A DNA stretch of 64,000 nucleotides from Prochlorococcus sp. AG-673-M19 (GTDB lineage: Bacteria > Cyanobacteriota > Cyanobacteriia > PCC-6307 > Cyanobiaceae), in assembly GCA_003211115.1 (NCBI GenBank), contig QCTP01000001.1, positions 1 through 64,000 on the forward strand, written 5' to 3'. A model generated the notes under the pieces. That model made no database searches, was not told the DNA's origin, and was given only the letters and a program-made list of their open reading frames with translations. This document shows, in pieces, positions 22,897 through 34,547 of this stretch. The stretch's first letter is position 1, and each line of letters opens with the position of its first letter. The position numbers and the translations under genes were made by a program.

Positions 22897-24267
22897 ATGG
22901 ATTTTTCTATATCTGATGTAAATAAGATTTTAGGTAATATAAAAAATAGGGAGAGTCTTATAAATCAATTTCAAACTTTTAAAAATATAAGCTTAGACAG
23001 TAGAACTATATTAAATTACGATCTTTTCATAGCCATAAAAGGTAATAATTTTGATGGACATGATTTTCTTAACGAGGTTATAAAAAAAGGAGGAAAAGCA
23101 GTTGTAATTAAAGAAGGAATGCAGAATCTACTACCTCATGATTTCCCTGCTTGGATTGTTCCTGATACTTTAGAAGCTTTTCAGAAACTAGTTTTATTCA
23201 AAAGAAGAAAATTAAATATACCTGTTGTAGGAATTACAGGATCAGTCGGTAAAACAACAACAAAAGAAATGCTAGGAGAGGTTTTAAAACAATTAGGAAA
23301 AATAAAAAAAACAGAATTAAATTACAATAATGAGATTGGGGTAGGTCTGTCTATTCTTTCCTCTGATTTGGAAGATAAAATCTTAATACTTGAGATGGGA
23401 ATGAGAGGCCTAGGGCAGATTGAAAATTTGTCTAAATTTTCTGAGCCTGATATCGCAGTTATTACAAATATTGGAACTGCTCACATTGGAATACTAGGCT
23501 CAAAAGAAAATATAACTTCTGCTAAATGCGAAATAACTAAGCATTTAAATCCAAGTGGTGTTGTAATTATTCCCGCGAATCAATTTTCTCTAGAGGAAAC
23601 TTTAAAAAAAAATTGGAATGGAAGAATTATTAAAGTAGAACTATTAGATATAAATCAGAAAGCTCAAAATGTTAATAAAAATAATCTACAAGGATTTTTT
23701 AATAAATCTAATAATTCGATTATTATCGAAGATAAGCTGTTTGAAATATCTTTTAAAGGTTTTCACAATGCCTTTAATTTCTTGTTTGTATATGTCGTTG
23801 CAAAAGAGTTTGGAATAAAATTCAAAGATACTAATAAATTTAATTTTGTCAGTTTGAATGGAAGGAATAAAATTCTTACATCTAATAAAACAACTATATA
23901 TGATGAAACCTATAATGCTTCTCCTGAATCGGTAAAAGCATGCATTGAAAGCTTATTAGAAACTCCAAATGATCATTTTCTTATTCTTGGAAGTATGCAA
24001 GAATTAGGCACCAAAACAAAAAAATATCATCAAGATATTTTTGAATTTATAAATAGATCAGATATAAAAAAATGTATTTTCATTTGTGATAAAAATGATC
24101 AAATCTACTATGAAGAATATTTAAAAAACAATAATAAATTCTTATTCTTTAATGAGATAAATAAAGTTGCTAAAACTATAAATAAATATACAAAAAAAGG
24201 TGATTTCGTCCTTATTAAAGGTAGCCGTAGTTGGCATCTTGAAAGAATAATTAAATCAATTGATTAA
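22897..24267 (+). CDS. murF: UDP-N-acetylmuramoyl-tripeptide--D-alanyl-D-alanine ligase
   Basis: VVGITGSVGKTTTKEM, LNYNNEIGVGLSIL, DETYNASPESVKA, LIKGSRSWHLE. Confidence 0.95.
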   Translation: MDFSISDVNKILGNIKNRESLINQFQTFKNISLDSRTILNYDLFIAIKGNNFDGHDFLNEVIKKGGKAVVIKEGMQNLLPHDFPAWIVPDTLEAFQKLVLFKRRKLNIPVVGITGSVGKTTTKEMLGEVLKQLGKIKKTELNYNNEIGVGLSILSSDLEDKILILEMGMRGLGQIENLSKFSEPDIAVITNIGTAHIGILGSKENITSAKCEITKHLNPSGVVIIPANQFSLEETLKKNWNGRIIKVELLDINQKAQNVNKNNLQGFFNKSNNSIIIEDKLFEISFKGFHNAFNFLFVYVVAKEFGIKFKDTNKFNFVSLNGRNKILTSNKTTIYDETYNASPESVKACIESLLETPNDHFLILGSMQELGTKTKKYHQDIFEFINRSDIKKCIFICDKNDQIYYEEYLKNNNKFLFFNEINKVAKTINKYTKKGDFVLIKGSRSWHLERIIKSID

Positions 24268-24270
24268 TTT

Positions 24271-25620
24271 TTAGGTTTTATTTTTTTTCCAATTTTTAAT
24301 ATTTACTTGTTTGCTTCTCGCTATAGCTAAAGAGTTATTTTGAGAATCTTTAGTGATCACTGAGCCTGCTCCAGTGGTTACTGAGTCTCCAAGATTAATA
24401 GGAGCTATTAAAACTGTATTAGCTCCAATACTAGAATTTTTCCCAATATTAGTGGGATGTTTTTTTGTACCATCAAAATTTGCTGTAATAGTTCCAGCTC
24501 CAATATTGGTATTTCTCCCAATTTTAGAATCTCCAATATAACTTAGATGATTAATTTTAACTTGCTCATCTAATTGGCTATTTTTCATCTCAACAAAATT
24601 ACCAATTTTGCTTTGAGAAGATATTTCACAATTAGGTCTTATATGACTATAGGGACCTATTTTTACATGATCCATTATCTTGGATTCAAAAATAGTTGAA
24701 TTTATAATTTCGCAATTTTCATTTACAGTCGTATCTTTTATGAAAGTATTTGGACCGATTTTACAGTTATTAGAAATATTAGATTTCCCCCTAATATGAG
24801 TATTTGCTTCGATTATTACATCAAATCCTATAATTGCGTCTTCACTTATTGTGCAGCTTGCTGGATTAATAAAAGTTACTCCTCCAATCATATGTTTCTC
24901 TTTAATTAAAGTTTGAATAGTTTCTTCGCATTTTGATAATTGAATTCTATTGTTAATTCCTTGAAGTTCTCCATTATCCTCAACTTCTAAGCTAAAAGAT
25001 TTTTTCAGTAAAGTAATAGTATCGGTTAGATAAATTTCTTTTTGTTTATTATTACTCTTTAAAGTATTAATTATTTTAGATAAAGATAACCAACTAAAGC
25101 AGTAAATTCCTGCATTTATCAATAAATTTTGACGTTGATTTTCATTACAATCTTTTTCCTCGACTATCTTTTTAATTAAATTTTCTTTAGTAAATACTCT
25201 TCCATAACCATAAGGATTATTTTTCTTTGTAGTTATTACGGAAACGTCTGCATTTTTAGAATCATGGAAATTTATAAGTTTTTTCAAAGTCTCTGCTTTA
25301 ATAAGTGGTACATCTCCATTTAGAACTAGAAGTTTACCTTCTTGTTTCTTTACTTGCTGAAAAAGAACTTGAACAGCATGTCCAGTTCCCTTTTGTGGAT
25401 TTTGAACAATAAACTGAATATTTTTATTTTTAATTATCGAATTTTCTACTTCCTTTGATTTATGCCCAACTACTATAAATATTTTATCTGGGTTTAGCTC
25501 ATTACAAGAATCGAGAACTCTTTGCAGAAGAGTTCTACCTGATATTTCATGTAAGACTTTAGGAAGTGAGCTTGCCATCCTAGTACCCTTTCCTGCAGCT
25601 AGTATCGCAACAGATAACAT
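24271..25620 (-). CDS. glmU: Bifunctional GlmU uridylyltransferase/acetyltransferase
   Basis: [25 protein letters not shown]; left-handed beta-helix C-terminus. Confidence 0.97.
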   Translation of the reverse strand: MLSVAILAAGKGTRMASSLPKVLHEISGRTLLQRVLDSCNELNPDKIFIVVGHKSKEVENSIIKNKNIQFIVQNPQKGTGHAVQVLFQQVKKQEGKLLVLNGDVPLIKAETLKKLINFHDSKNADVSVITTKKNNPYGYGRVFTKENLIKKIVEEKDCNENQRQNLLINAGIYCFSWLSLSKIINTLKSNNKQKEIYLTDTITLLKKSFSLEVEDNGELQGINNRIQLSKCEETIQTLIKEKHMIGGVTFINPASCTISEDAIIGFDVIIEANTHIRGKSNISNNCKIGPNTFIKDTTVNENCEIINSTIFESKIMDHVKIGPYSHIRPNCEISSQSKIGNFVEMKNSQLDEQVKINHLSYIGDSKIGRNTNIGAGTITANFDGTKKHPTNIGKNSSIGANTVLIAPINLGDSVTTGAGSVITKDSQNNSLAIARSKQVNIKNWKKNKT

Positions 25621-25659
25621 ATTTTTAATGCATTTAGTTTAAATTTAACTGTTTAAGGT

Positions 25660-26550
25660 CTATTTCGTCATGCCCCATTTATCTCTCCATTTTTTTGAAG
25701 TCTCGAGATTAGAGAATAATTGCTCTTGAACTCTTCTGTTAATGATATCTTTTGTCTTTGAACTTAATCCAGGATCACGATACGGGATACTTGCTTTAGT
25801 TAATAGATGTTCCTCTTCCATCGAAGATAATTTTTCAAAATATAAGTTACTTTGTGATTTTTTTTCGCTAATTTTTTTTATTGCTACTGTTCCATTACTC
25901 CAAAAATTTTTAGTGATTAAATTTGGCTTAATATTAAAAATATTCAAACCAAAATTTCTTAATGTTTTTCTTATTGCAGCGGCAGAAGAATAGGTTATTA
26001 AATATCCATTAGGATTAAGTTTTTCAGTAACTTTGGCTAGAAATTCAATTGTCCAAACTTGAGGACATTTTTGGGGAGAAAATCCATCTAAATAAATTAA
26101 ATCGAATTTAGTATTTCCCGGAATATTGTTAATTGCTTCTCTGGCATCGCCCCATAATATATCGCATTCAAAAAAATCATCTTTATATTGATAATTTTGA
26201 GATAAAGATTTAAATATTTTTATAACTTTTGGATTCCACAGGTTTTGAAATAATTTATTTCTTAGAGAATATTCCAGAGGTTTCTTATCAATCTCCAAAG
26301 CATACCAATTTATAAAAGAGTTTTGTCCAATTAACTGATTAAATAATGAAGCTGAATTGTATCCTAAACCAAAACAAATATCTAAAACGTTTAGAGAATT
26401 ATCCTGAAATCTTTTTAAATCTGAAGGATTTGTGAATTTAATTTCAGTTTCTTTTAAAGCCCCTTCAAGACTATGAAAATTCTCTTGAAACATAAGACTT
26501 CTTAGTGAAATACTACCGTCCTTAGTTACAACTTCTTTTAATTCTGACAA
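25660..26550 (-). CDS. MnmC2-like (DUF752/Methyltransf_30) SAM-dependent methyltransferase
   Basis: LDICFGLGYNSASLF, ILWGDAREAINNI, DLIYLDGFSPQKCPQVWT, ITYSSAAAIRKTLRNFG. Confidence 0.85.
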   Translation of the reverse strand: MSELKEVVTKDGSISLRSLMFQENFHSLEGALKETEIKFTNPSDLKRFQDNSLNVLDICFGLGYNSASLFNQLIGQNSFINWYALEIDKKPLEYSLRNKLFQNLWNPKVIKIFKSLSQNYQYKDDFFECDILWGDAREAINNIPGNTKFDLIYLDGFSPQKCPQVWTIEFLAKVTEKLNPNGYLITYSSAAAIRKTLRNFGLNIFNIKPNLITKNFWSNGTVAIKKISEKKSQSNLYFEKLSSMEEEHLLTKASIPYRDPGLSSKTKDIINRRVQEQLFSNLETSKKWRDKWGMTK

Positions 26551-26563
26551 TGATTCTTTTATA

Positions 26564-27880
26564 TTAATTAATTAGTTTTTCTAGGTCATCCCAAAAAGTA
26601 GGATAGGATACTTTAGAAGCCTCTGCTCTTGCAATTTTTGATGAGCCCTTAGCTAAAAGTGAAGCTATAGCAAGACTCATTGACACACGATGATCCGTTT
26701 CACTATCAACTTCAGCAGAATGAAAATTAGACTGGCCAGTAATTATTAATCCGTCTTCCTTTTCTAAAATGTGAGCACCAAATTTATTAAGTTGCGTTGC
26801 CATAACTTTTAAGCGGTCTGTTTCTTTTACTCTTAATTCTTTAGCATCTTTAATTTCTGAAACTCCATTACAGAAACAAGCTGCTACGGTAAGTATTGGA
26901 ATTTCATCTATAAGTTTTGGAAGTATATCTCCTTCTATTTTAAATGGCTTCAAATTATTTGCTGCTTTTACATTTATAGAACCTATGGGTTCTCCAGCGA
27001 TTGTAGATTTTTCAACTATTTCATAATTACATCCCATTTCATCCATAATATTTAGTATCCCAGTTCTTGTTGGATTAAGTCCTACATTTTTAACAATGAC
27101 GTCTGAGTTTGGGACTATTGATGCGGCAATTAACCAAAAAGCTGCTGAGCTGATATCACCTGGTATCAATATATTTTGACCTATTAAATTATTTCCTGAT
27201 TTTATTACTATGTTTCTTCCTAATTCTCCTCTTATATTTATGTTAGCCCCAAATGCTTTAAGCATTCTTTCAGTATGATCTCTTGAAGATGTAGGTTCAA
27301 TAACTGAAGTGGTTCCAGATGCTTTTAACCCGGCTAATAATATTGCAGACTTAACTTGAGCACTTGCTACAGGAGTTCCAATGACACAACCCCTTAGTTT
27401 ATTCCCGGCAATTGATATTGGAGCCTTTGAACCGTTTTGTCTACCATGAATGTCCCCTCCCATTATTGATAATGGCCTGCTAACTCTCCCCATTGGTCTT
27501 TCATTAAGAGATTTGTCTCCAGTTAAGATGAAATTCCTCCCTTCTTGTCCTGCTAAAAGTCCCATTAACAATCTCATTGTTGTACCAGAATTACCGCAAT
27601 CAAGAATATCTTTAGGTTCTTTCAATCCATCAATACCAAGACCTTTTATAGTAAAAGGTTGATCTTTTTTTATTACTGGAATATTAGCACCCAATTTTCT
27701 TAAACAATCAGCAGTTGAAAGTGGGTCTTCAGAATATAAAAACCCTTCAATATTGGTTTCACCTTCTGCAATACTCCCAATTATTAAAGATCTGTGGGAG
27801 ATTGATTTATCTCCAGGTACTTTTATTATTCCTTGTAAACTACCTCCACCTTTAACGGTGCGGATATGATTTGTATTCAA
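26564..27880 (-). CDS. aroA: 3-phosphoshikimate 1-carboxyvinyltransferase (EPSP synthase)
   Basis: [47 protein letters not shown]. Confidence 0.97.
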   Translation of the reverse strand: MNTNHIRTVKGGGSLQGIIKVPGDKSISHRSLIIGSIAEGETNIEGFLYSEDPLSTADCLRKLGANIPVIKKDQPFTIKGLGIDGLKEPKDILDCGNSGTTMRLLMGLLAGQEGRNFILTGDKSLNERPMGRVSRPLSIMGGDIHGRQNGSKAPISIAGNKLRGCVIGTPVASAQVKSAILLAGLKASGTTSVIEPTSSRDHTERMLKAFGANINIRGELGRNIVIKSGNNLIGQNILIPGDISSAAFWLIAASIVPNSDVIVKNVGLNPTRTGILNIMDEMGCNYEIVEKSTIAGEPIGSINVKAANNLKPFKIEGDILPKLIDEIPILTVAACFCNGVSEIKDAKELRVKETDRLKVMATQLNKFGAHILEKEDGLIITGQSNFHSAEVDSETDHRVSMSLAIASLLAKGSSKIARAEASKVSYPTFWDDLEKLIN

Positions 27881-28007
27881 ATTAATGATTTGGTTTAATT
27901 TTTATAAATTTTTCTTAGACATATGATATCAATAAGTTTGTTTTTAAAAAAATTTATTCAAAGTTAAGTAACTGTTTTCTATAATATATTTAGATCTGAA
28001 TTTAATT

Positions 28008-28736
28008 ATTAATCTTACTTACTACCATGTTGCAGATGATGTTCCAGAAACGGATTCTGAAATTGCTGTTGTTATCGATGTTTTAAGAGCTACAACAACA
28101 ATTTCTTGGGCCTTGAAAAATGGGGCTGATTCAATTCAGGTTTTTTCAGATCTAGATTTATTAAAAAATACTGCTTCAAAGTGGGAAGAAAGTAAAAAAT
28201 TAATGCTTGCTGAAAGAGGAGGGAAAACAATTAATGGTTTTGATCTAGGGAATTCCCCATTGTCAGTAACGAGAGAGACAGTACAGGGTAAAAGACTATT
28301 TATGAGCACCACAAATGGTACAAAATCATTAAAAAAAGTACAAAATGTAGAATATTTATTCGCAATGGCTCTTCCTAATCGAAAAGCAGTTGCGGAAAGA
28401 ATAATTTCTTTAAATAAAAAAAACGTACTTATACTAGGTAGTGGATGGGAGGGTTCTTATTCACTTGAAGATTCTTTAGCCGCGGGTGCCCTAGCTTCAT
28501 ACATAAAAGAAAATTTTAGTTATGAAGTAAATATTTCTAATGACGAATTACAGGCTTCATTAGCACTTTGGAATTCATGGAAAAATGATATCTTAAAATG
28601 TTTAAAGACAGCCACTCATGGTAAAAGATTGACAAGTCTTGGTGATTATGAAGATGATTTTAAATGTTGTTCTGAACTTGATTGTTTAGATATTGTCCCA
28701 ACTCAAGTTGAGAGAGGTGTAATTCGTGCCTCATAA
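28008..28736 (+). CDS. comB: 2-phosphosulfolactate phosphatase; start codon uncertain (no ATG/GTG/TTG before 28113)
   Basis: Frame open from 27972: ...NLTYYHVADDVPETDSEIAVVIDVLRATTTISWALKNGADSIQ..., GNSPLSVTRETVQGKRLFMSTTNGT; start here taken as ATT 28008. Confidence 0.85.
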   Translation: MNLTYYHVADDVPETDSEIAVVIDVLRATTTISWALKNGADSIQVFSDLDLLKNTASKWEESKKLMLAERGGKTINGFDLGNSPLSVTRETVQGKRLFMSTTNGTKSLKKVQNVEYLFAMALPNRKAVAERIISLNKKNVLILGSGWEGSYSLEDSLAAGALASYIKENFSYEVNISNDELQASLALWNSWKNDILKCLKTATHGKRLTSLGDYEDDFKCCSELDCLDIVPTQVERGVIRAS

Positions 28737-28766
28737 TTTGCAAATTTTTTATCTAGGAGTGAAATC

Positions 28767-29594
28767 TTGACTGATTTTTTAGTAGCCGCTTTACAAATTA
28801 CGAGTACTTCCAATGTTGAAGCAAACTTTGCTGAAGCTGAGGAACAGATTGAATTAGCCTCTAGAAGGGGTTCAGAATTAATTGGATTGCCCGAAAATTT
28901 TGCATTCTTAGGAGAGGATAATGAAAAACTTAGGATGGCTTCAGAATTATCAATAAAGTGTACTAATTTCTTAAAAACTATGTCCCAACGATATCAAGTT
29001 TTTCTTTTAGGTGGTGGTTATCCTGTTCCTGCGGGAGATAATCGACATACTTTTAATAGATCAGCCCTTTTTGGGAAAGATGGACAAGTATTAGCAAAAT
29101 ATGACAAAATCCATCTTTTTGATGTCGATTTGCCTGATGGTAATTTATACAAAGAATCATCAACTATTTTATCTGGGAAGGAACATCCTCCAGTTGTTGA
29201 TGTGCCAGGCCTTTGTAAAATAGGATTATCTATTTGTTACGACGTTAGATTTCCAGAGCTTTATAGAAACCTTTCTTTGAATGGTGCTGAACTTATTATG
29301 ATTCCAGCTGCGTTTACAGCTTTTACAGGAAAAGATCATTGGCAAATTTTACTTCAAGCAAGAGCGATAGAAAATACGGCTTATGTAGTAGCACCTGCTC
29401 AAACAGGTATCCACTACGGTAGAAGACAAAGTCATGGTCATGCCATGGTGATAGATCCTTGGGGAACTGTTTTGTCTGATGCAGGAAAAACACAGGGTGC
29501 TGCAATAGCTCCTGCGGATAAAGAAAGAGTTAAAAAGATAAGAGAGCAGATGCCAAGCTTAAAACATAGAAAAACGAAACTTTTTGCAAAATAA
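28767..29594 (+). CDS. Carbon-nitrogen hydrolase (Nit/nitrilase superfamily)
   Basis: ELIGLPENFAFL, YDKIHLFDVDLP, IGLSICYDVRFPELYR (catalytic Glu-Lys-Cys). Confidence 0.92.
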   Translation: MTDFLVAALQITSTSNVEANFAEAEEQIELASRRGSELIGLPENFAFLGEDNEKLRMASELSIKCTNFLKTMSQRYQVFLLGGGYPVPAGDNRHTFNRSALFGKDGQVLAKYDKIHLFDVDLPDGNLYKESSTILSGKEHPPVVDVPGLCKIGLSICYDVRFPELYRNLSLNGAELIMIPAAFTAFTGKDHWQILLQARAIENTAYVVAPAQTGIHYGRRQSHGHAMVIDPWGTVLSDAGKTQGAAIAPADKERVKKIREQMPSLKHRKTKLFAK

Positions 29595-30682
29595 TGTCAA
29601 AGTTTTTTTTTAATAAACTTTTTCGCTGCTTATCAATATTTTTACTTTTAAATTCAAGTATTTCTCCAGCAAGATCATCTAGTGCATTAGCTGCATGGAT
29701 GTTAAATTCTAACGGGGTTTTAGAATTAAGAACTAAATCAAATACAAAATTAAAAGCATACTTTAAAAAAGGAGGGAAGATTATTGGTGATAGATTTTGG
29801 ATAGATTTCCCAGGAGAACTTCAAAATCCAAGAATAATTGAGGGAAACGGACCAATAAAAGAAATTAGATTAGGTAAACCAATAAAAGGTAAAACAAGAT
29901 TAGTTGTTGAATTTTCTGCTAATAATAATTTGAAACCTCTTAATTGGAGGTTGGTTGGTATTGATCAAAACAGATGGGAAATTAAATTATTTTCTTCACC
30001 AAAAAATTCTTTTAAAAGTATTGGTGAAGGTACTGTAAATAAATCTTATACAAATCTAAAGGCTAAGTCAGAGAGGATTTACTCAAGAAAAAGAGATTTT
30101 CAGTTTTTGAAACTGCCGGAAATTAAGAGAAATAATTTTTATGTTGTTATTGATCCAGGTCATGGTGGCCCAGATCCAGGGGCAATCGGGATAGGTGGGC
30201 TTAAAGAATCAGAAGTGGTGCTAGATGTTTCTAAGCGAGTGAAAAAATTATTAACTGAAAAAGGTGTCAAGGTAAGAATGACTAGAAATAATGAAGTTGA
30301 TTTGGATTTACCTCCAAGAGTCTCAATAGCTAACAGAACTGATGCTGACATTTTCGTGAGTATTCATGCTAATGCCTCAAGAGGTAAGAGAAGAGATATT
30401 AATGGGTTGGAAACTTTTTATTATTCAGGTTGGAGGGGGAGACTACTAGCGAAAAAAATTCAAAAACAAATTCTTAAAGTTTCACCAGGGAGTCCAGATA
30501 GAGGTGTAAGACAAGGCAGGTATTTTGTTATTAAAAATACGAGAATGCCTGCAGTTCTTGTAGAAATAGGATTTTTAACAGGGAGATTAGATGCTAGAAG
30601 GTTAGAAAAATCGATCAATCGTAAAAGAATTGCTTATGCAATCACAAAAGGTATTCTTGAATATCTTTCCAAGACAGGGTGA
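29594..30682 (+). CDS. N-acetylmuramoyl-L-alanine amidase with N-terminal AMIN-like domain
   Basis: VVIDPGHGGPDPGAIG...VRMTRNNEVDLDLPPRVSIAN...FVSIHANAS; N-terminal signal. Confidence 0.93.
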   Translation: MSKFFFNKLFRCLSIFLLLNSSISPARSSSALAAWMLNSNGVLELRTKSNTKLKAYFKKGGKIIGDRFWIDFPGELQNPRIIEGNGPIKEIRLGKPIKGKTRLVVEFSANNNLKPLNWRLVGIDQNRWEIKLFSSPKNSFKSIGEGTVNKSYTNLKAKSERIYSRKRDFQFLKLPEIKRNNFYVVIDPGHGGPDPGAIGIGGLKESEVVLDVSKRVKKLLTEKGVKVRMTRNNEVDLDLPPRVSIANRTDADIFVSIHANASRGKRRDINGLETFYYSGWRGRLLAKKIQKQILKVSPGSPDRGVRQGRYFVIKNTRMPAVLVEIGFLTGRLDARRLEKSINRKRIAYAITKGILEYLSKTG

Positions 30683-31473
30683 AACTTAAAGTAGGAATAT
30701 TTGACAGTGGGATAGGGGGGTTTACCATCCTTAATTCTTTACTGAGAACGCGTAATGATGTCGAGGTTTTTTATTTGGCAGATATAAAGAGAGTTCCTTA
30801 TGGTAAAAAAGATTTTGAACAAATAAGATCTATCGCAAAGGAAATTTGTAATTGGTTTGAAGATAAGAATTTGGATGTATTATTAATAGCTTGCAATACT
30901 ACAAATTCATGTGCATTGGATATTTTAGAGAATAATCTAAAAATCCCTGTTTTTGATCTAATTAATTCAGTCTCTGAAAAAATCACTAAAAAATTCATTG
31001 GCATTTTAGCAACTCCCGCAACAATTAAATCCTCATACTATAAAAAAACAATTGAATCTAAAGGAGAAAATATAAAAGTATTCCAACAAGCATGTCCCGA
31101 ATTTGTATTAGAAATAGAAAAAACTAATCTAAATTTCAAAAAGTTAAATTATTTATCAAGCTTATATCTTAATCCTTTATTAAAAAAAAATATTGAAGAA
31201 ATTATCCTTGGGTGTAGTCACTATCCTTTAATTTATGAAGTTTTAAAAAATAAAATTAATTCAAATATTAGTATTATTGATCCCTCTTCAGCTTTAGTAA
31301 ATAAATTTAATAAATCATTCACAATTCCAAAAAATCATTGCTACGAGAATATTTCTTACGATAATGTAAAGTTCTTTGTAACTGCAAAAAAAGAAGAATT
31401 CTCTAAAAAAGTAAAATATTGGTTGGGAATTAATAAAGAAATTAGGTTGGTTTACCTCCGAAGCAATGATTGA
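30679..31473 (+). CDS. murI: Glutamate racemase
   Basis: GTG start; IFDSGIGGFTILNSL, LIACNTTNSCAL, LGCSHYPLI. Confidence 0.96.
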   Translation: MKLKVGIFDSGIGGFTILNSLLRTRNDVEVFYLADIKRVPYGKKDFEQIRSIAKEICNWFEDKNLDVLLIACNTTNSCALDILENNLKIPVFDLINSVSEKITKKFIGILATPATIKSSYYKKTIESKGENIKVFQQACPEFVLEIEKTNLNFKKLNYLSSLYLNPLLKKNIEEIILGCSHYPLIYEVLKNKINSNISIIDPSSALVNKFNKSFTIPKNHCYENISYDNVKFFVTAKKEEFSKKVKYWLGINKEIRLVYLRSND

Positions 31474-31500
31474 TTCTTTAATATATAGGGGAGGTTAATC

Positions 31501-32472
31501 ATGAATACAGTAACAGAACTTCTACAACCAGTTGAAAATGATCTTGATGATCTTATTCTTGAACTGAAAAATTTAATAGGTGCTGGTCATCCAATCCTTC
31601 AAGCTGCAGCAGAGCATTTATTTAGTGCAGGTGGTAAAAGGTTACGTCCTGGGATAGTTTTACTGATTTCAAAAGCTATTTCTTCAAATTTTACTTTGAC
31701 AACAAAACATAAAAGACTTGCAGAGATTACCGAAATGATTCATACAGCATCTTTAGTTCATGATGATGTTGTTGATGAAGCCTCAACAAGAAGAGGTGTC
31801 GATACTGTTCATAGTAGATTTAATACTCGAGTAGCGGTACTTGCTGGAGATTTTTTATTCGCTCAATCAAGTTGGCATTTAGCAAACCTAGATAATGTAA
31901 AGGTAGTTAAATTACTAAGTAGAGTAATCATGGATTTGGCGGAAGGAGAAATAAAGCAAAATTTAAACCGATTTGATTCAGGACAAACTTTTTCAAAATA
32001 TATCAATAAGAGTTATTGTAAAACAGCTTCACTAATTGCTAACAGTACAAAGGCTGCAGGGGTTTTGAGCAATTTAGATGAAAAAAAATTAAATAGTTTG
32101 TACGAATTTGGAAAGAACATTGGACTAGCTTTCCAGGTTGTTGATGATATTCTTGATTTCACGGGAGATGATAAACAATTGGGTAAACCAGCTGTAAGTG
32201 ATCTTGCTAGTGGATACCTAACTGCTCCGGTATTATATGCTCTAGAAGAAAATAAAAATTTATCTGTTTTGATAAATAGAGAACTTGTAGAAAAGGAAGA
32301 TTTAAATAATGCCTTGAATATTGTAATGAACTCTCAAGCCATAAAACGTTCGAGAAAATTAGCTGAGGATTTTGCTACTATTTCGAAGGAATCAATATTA
32401 TGGCTGCCTAATTCAGAATATAAGAGGGCTTTATTAGCTTTGCCTGAGTTTGTGCTGAGTCGTCTTTATTGA
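31501..32472 (+). CDS. All-trans polyprenyl (solanesyl-type) diphosphate synthase
   Basis: SAGGKRLRPGIVLL, LVHDDVVDEASTRRG (first DDxxD-type motif), FQVVDDILDFTGD. Confidence 0.93.
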   Translation: MNTVTELLQPVENDLDDLILELKNLIGAGHPILQAAAEHLFSAGGKRLRPGIVLLISKAISSNFTLTTKHKRLAEITEMIHTASLVHDDVVDEASTRRGVDTVHSRFNTRVAVLAGDFLFAQSSWHLANLDNVKVVKLLSRVIMDLAEGEIKQNLNRFDSGQTFSKYINKSYCKTASLIANSTKAAGVLSNLDEKKLNSLYEFGKNIGLAFQVVDDILDFTGDDKQLGKPAVSDLASGYLTAPVLYALEENKNLSVLINRELVEKEDLNNALNIVMNSQAIKRSRKLAEDFATISKESILWLPNSEYKRALLALPEFVLSRLY

Positions 32473-32564
32473 ATATAAAAAATTTTTCAGTTACTAAATA
32501 CCATTAAAAGTCTTTGATAAATTTAATTATTTAGATTAAGTTTATTAAATTACTAATAAATTTA

Positions 32565-34547
32565 ATGACATTAGATAAAAAGAATTCAATAAACAATATT
32601 CTTGAAGAAAAGAGAGTTTTCTCTCCTTCAAAAGAGTTTTCTGAAAATGCAAATATAAAAAGTTTCGAGGAATTAATAAATTTAAAAAAACAATCTTTAG
32701 ATAATCCATTAAAATTTTGGGAATCTTTTGCAAATTCAGAGCTTGATTGGTTTGAACCATTTCAGACTGTTCTAGAAAGGGAAGAAAAGCCATTTTTTAA
32801 GTGGTTCACTGAAGGTAAGTTGAATATCACATATAATTGCTTAGATAGACATATCAAAAATGGACTTGGTAATAAACTAGCACTGATCTGGGAGGGAGAA
32901 CCAGGAGATAATAGAAAATATACTTATCAGGAACTTCTTAAAGAAGTATGTAAAGCCGCAAATGCTTTAAAAAAATTAGGAATTAAAAAAGGTGATTTGG
33001 TATGTATTTACATGCCTATGATTCCTGAAGCGATGTTTGCCATGCTCGCTTGCGCAAGAATTGGAGCCCCACATTCAGTTGTCTTTGGAGGTTTCTCTTC
33101 AGAAGCTTTAAAGGACCGCATAATAGACGGTAATGTGAAATTTGTTATTACGGCAGATGGTGGTTTTAGAAAAGATAAGGTAATTGAGCTTAAGAAAGCA
33201 GTTGATGCAGCAATTGAAAGTGGGGCAAATAAAATTGTTGAAAAAGTTATTGTTGTTAAAAGAACTAAAAAAAATATTTCGATGGTAAAAAATAGAGATT
33301 TATGGTGGCACGAATTATTAAAAGATCAAAAAGATTGGTGTGATCCTGAAATTATGAATAGCGAAGATAGATTATTTGTATTGTATACTTCAGGATCCAC
33401 TGGTAAACCAAAAGGGGTTGTTCATACAACTGCAGGTTATAATCTCTGGTCGCATTTAACATTTAAGTGGATTTTTGATATAAAAGATGATGACATTTAT
33501 TGGTGTACCGCAGATGTTGGGTGGATTACTGGTCATAGTTATATAGTTTATGGACCCTTATCAAATGGAGCAACTACTCTTATGTTTGAGGGCGTTCCAA
33601 GGGCTTCTAATTTAGGAGCTTTTTGGGAAGTTATCCAAAAATATAAAGTTACAATTTTTTATACAGCACCCACAGCAATAAGATCATTTATGAAATCTGG
33701 ACGTGAAATACCTGACCAATACAACTTAAGATCTTTGAGACTATTAGGTACAGTTGGTGAACCAATTAACCCAGAAGCCTGGATGTGGTATCGAGATGTA
33801 ATAGGTAATAATAAGTGTCCGATAGTAGATACATGGTGGCAAACTGAAACAGGTGGTGTGATGATTAGTCCCCTACCAGGAGCCGTAGATACAAAACCAG
33901 GCTCTGCAACATTTCCTTTGCCAGGAATTGAGGTTGAAGTAGTTGATAAAAATGGTGAAAAGGTAGCCGAAAATGAGGGGGGATATTTAATTATTAAAAA
34001 ACCTTGGCCTGGGATGATGCGAACAATTCATGGAAATTCTCAGAGATATTTAGATAGTTATTGGGAATATATTTCTTATAAAGATGAAGCTAATGTTTAT
34101 TTCGCCGGTGATGGAGCGAGAATTGATGAAGAAGGATATATTTGGATTATGGGAAGAGTCGATGATGTTATAAGTGTGTCAGGTCATAGATTGGGAACTA
34201 TGGAAATCGAATCGGCATTGGTAAGTCATAAATTAGTAGCGGAGGCTGCAGTTGTCGGAAGAAAAGATGATTTAAAAGGTGAGTCTATAGTTGCATTTTT
34301 ATCTTTAGAAAAAGACGTGAATACTTCTTCAGCATTAGTGGAGGACTTAAAGAAACATGTAGTGAATGAAATTGGTATTATTGCTAAGCCTGACAAAATT
34401 ATAATTTCTGACGCTCTCCCTAAAACAAGAAGTGGAAAAATAATGAGAAGGATATTAAGATCACTGGCAGCGGGTGAAAAAGTGAGTGGAGATATTAGTA
34501 CTCTTGAAGATAGTTCTGTTTTAGAAAAATTAAAGGAGAGTACTTAA
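32565..34547 (+). CDS. acs: Acetyl-CoA synthetase
   Basis: [50 protein letters not shown]. Confidence 0.98.
   Translation: MTLDKKNSINNILEEKRVFSPSKEFSENANIKSFEELINLKKQSLDNPLKFWESFANSELDWFEPFQTVLEREEKPFFKWFTEGKLNITYNCLDRHIKNGLGNKLALIWEGEPGDNRKYTYQELLKEVCKAANALKKLGIKKGDLVCIYMPMIPEAMFAMLACARIGAPHSVVFGGFSSEALKDRIIDGNVKFVITADGGFRKDKVIELKKAVDAAIESGANKIVEKVIVVKRTKKNISMVKNRDLWWHELLKDQKDWCDPEIMNSEDRLFVLYTSGSTGKPKGVVHTTAGYNLWSHLTFKWIFDIKDDDIYWCTADVGWITGHSYIVYGPLSNGATTLMFEGVPRASNLGAFWEVIQKYKVTIFYTAPTAIRSFMKSGREIPDQYNLRSLRLLGTVGEPINPEAWMWYRDVIGNNKCPIVDTWWQTETGGVMISPLPGAVDTKPGSATFPLPGIEVEVVDKNGEKVAENEGGYLIIKKPWPGMMRTIHGNSQRYLDSYWEYISYKDEANVYFAGDGARIDEEGYIWIMGRVDDVISVSGHRLGTMEIESALVSHKLVAEAAVVGRKDDLKGESIVAFLSLEKDVNTSSALVEDLKKHVVNEIGIIAKPDKIIISDALPKTRSGKIMRRILRSLAAGEKVSGDISTLEDSSVLEKLKEST

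Noticed and set aside
24353-24541. Hydrophobic ORF antisense to glmU
   Set aside because: Reflects the hexapeptide repeat of GlmU read in reverse; not an independent gene.
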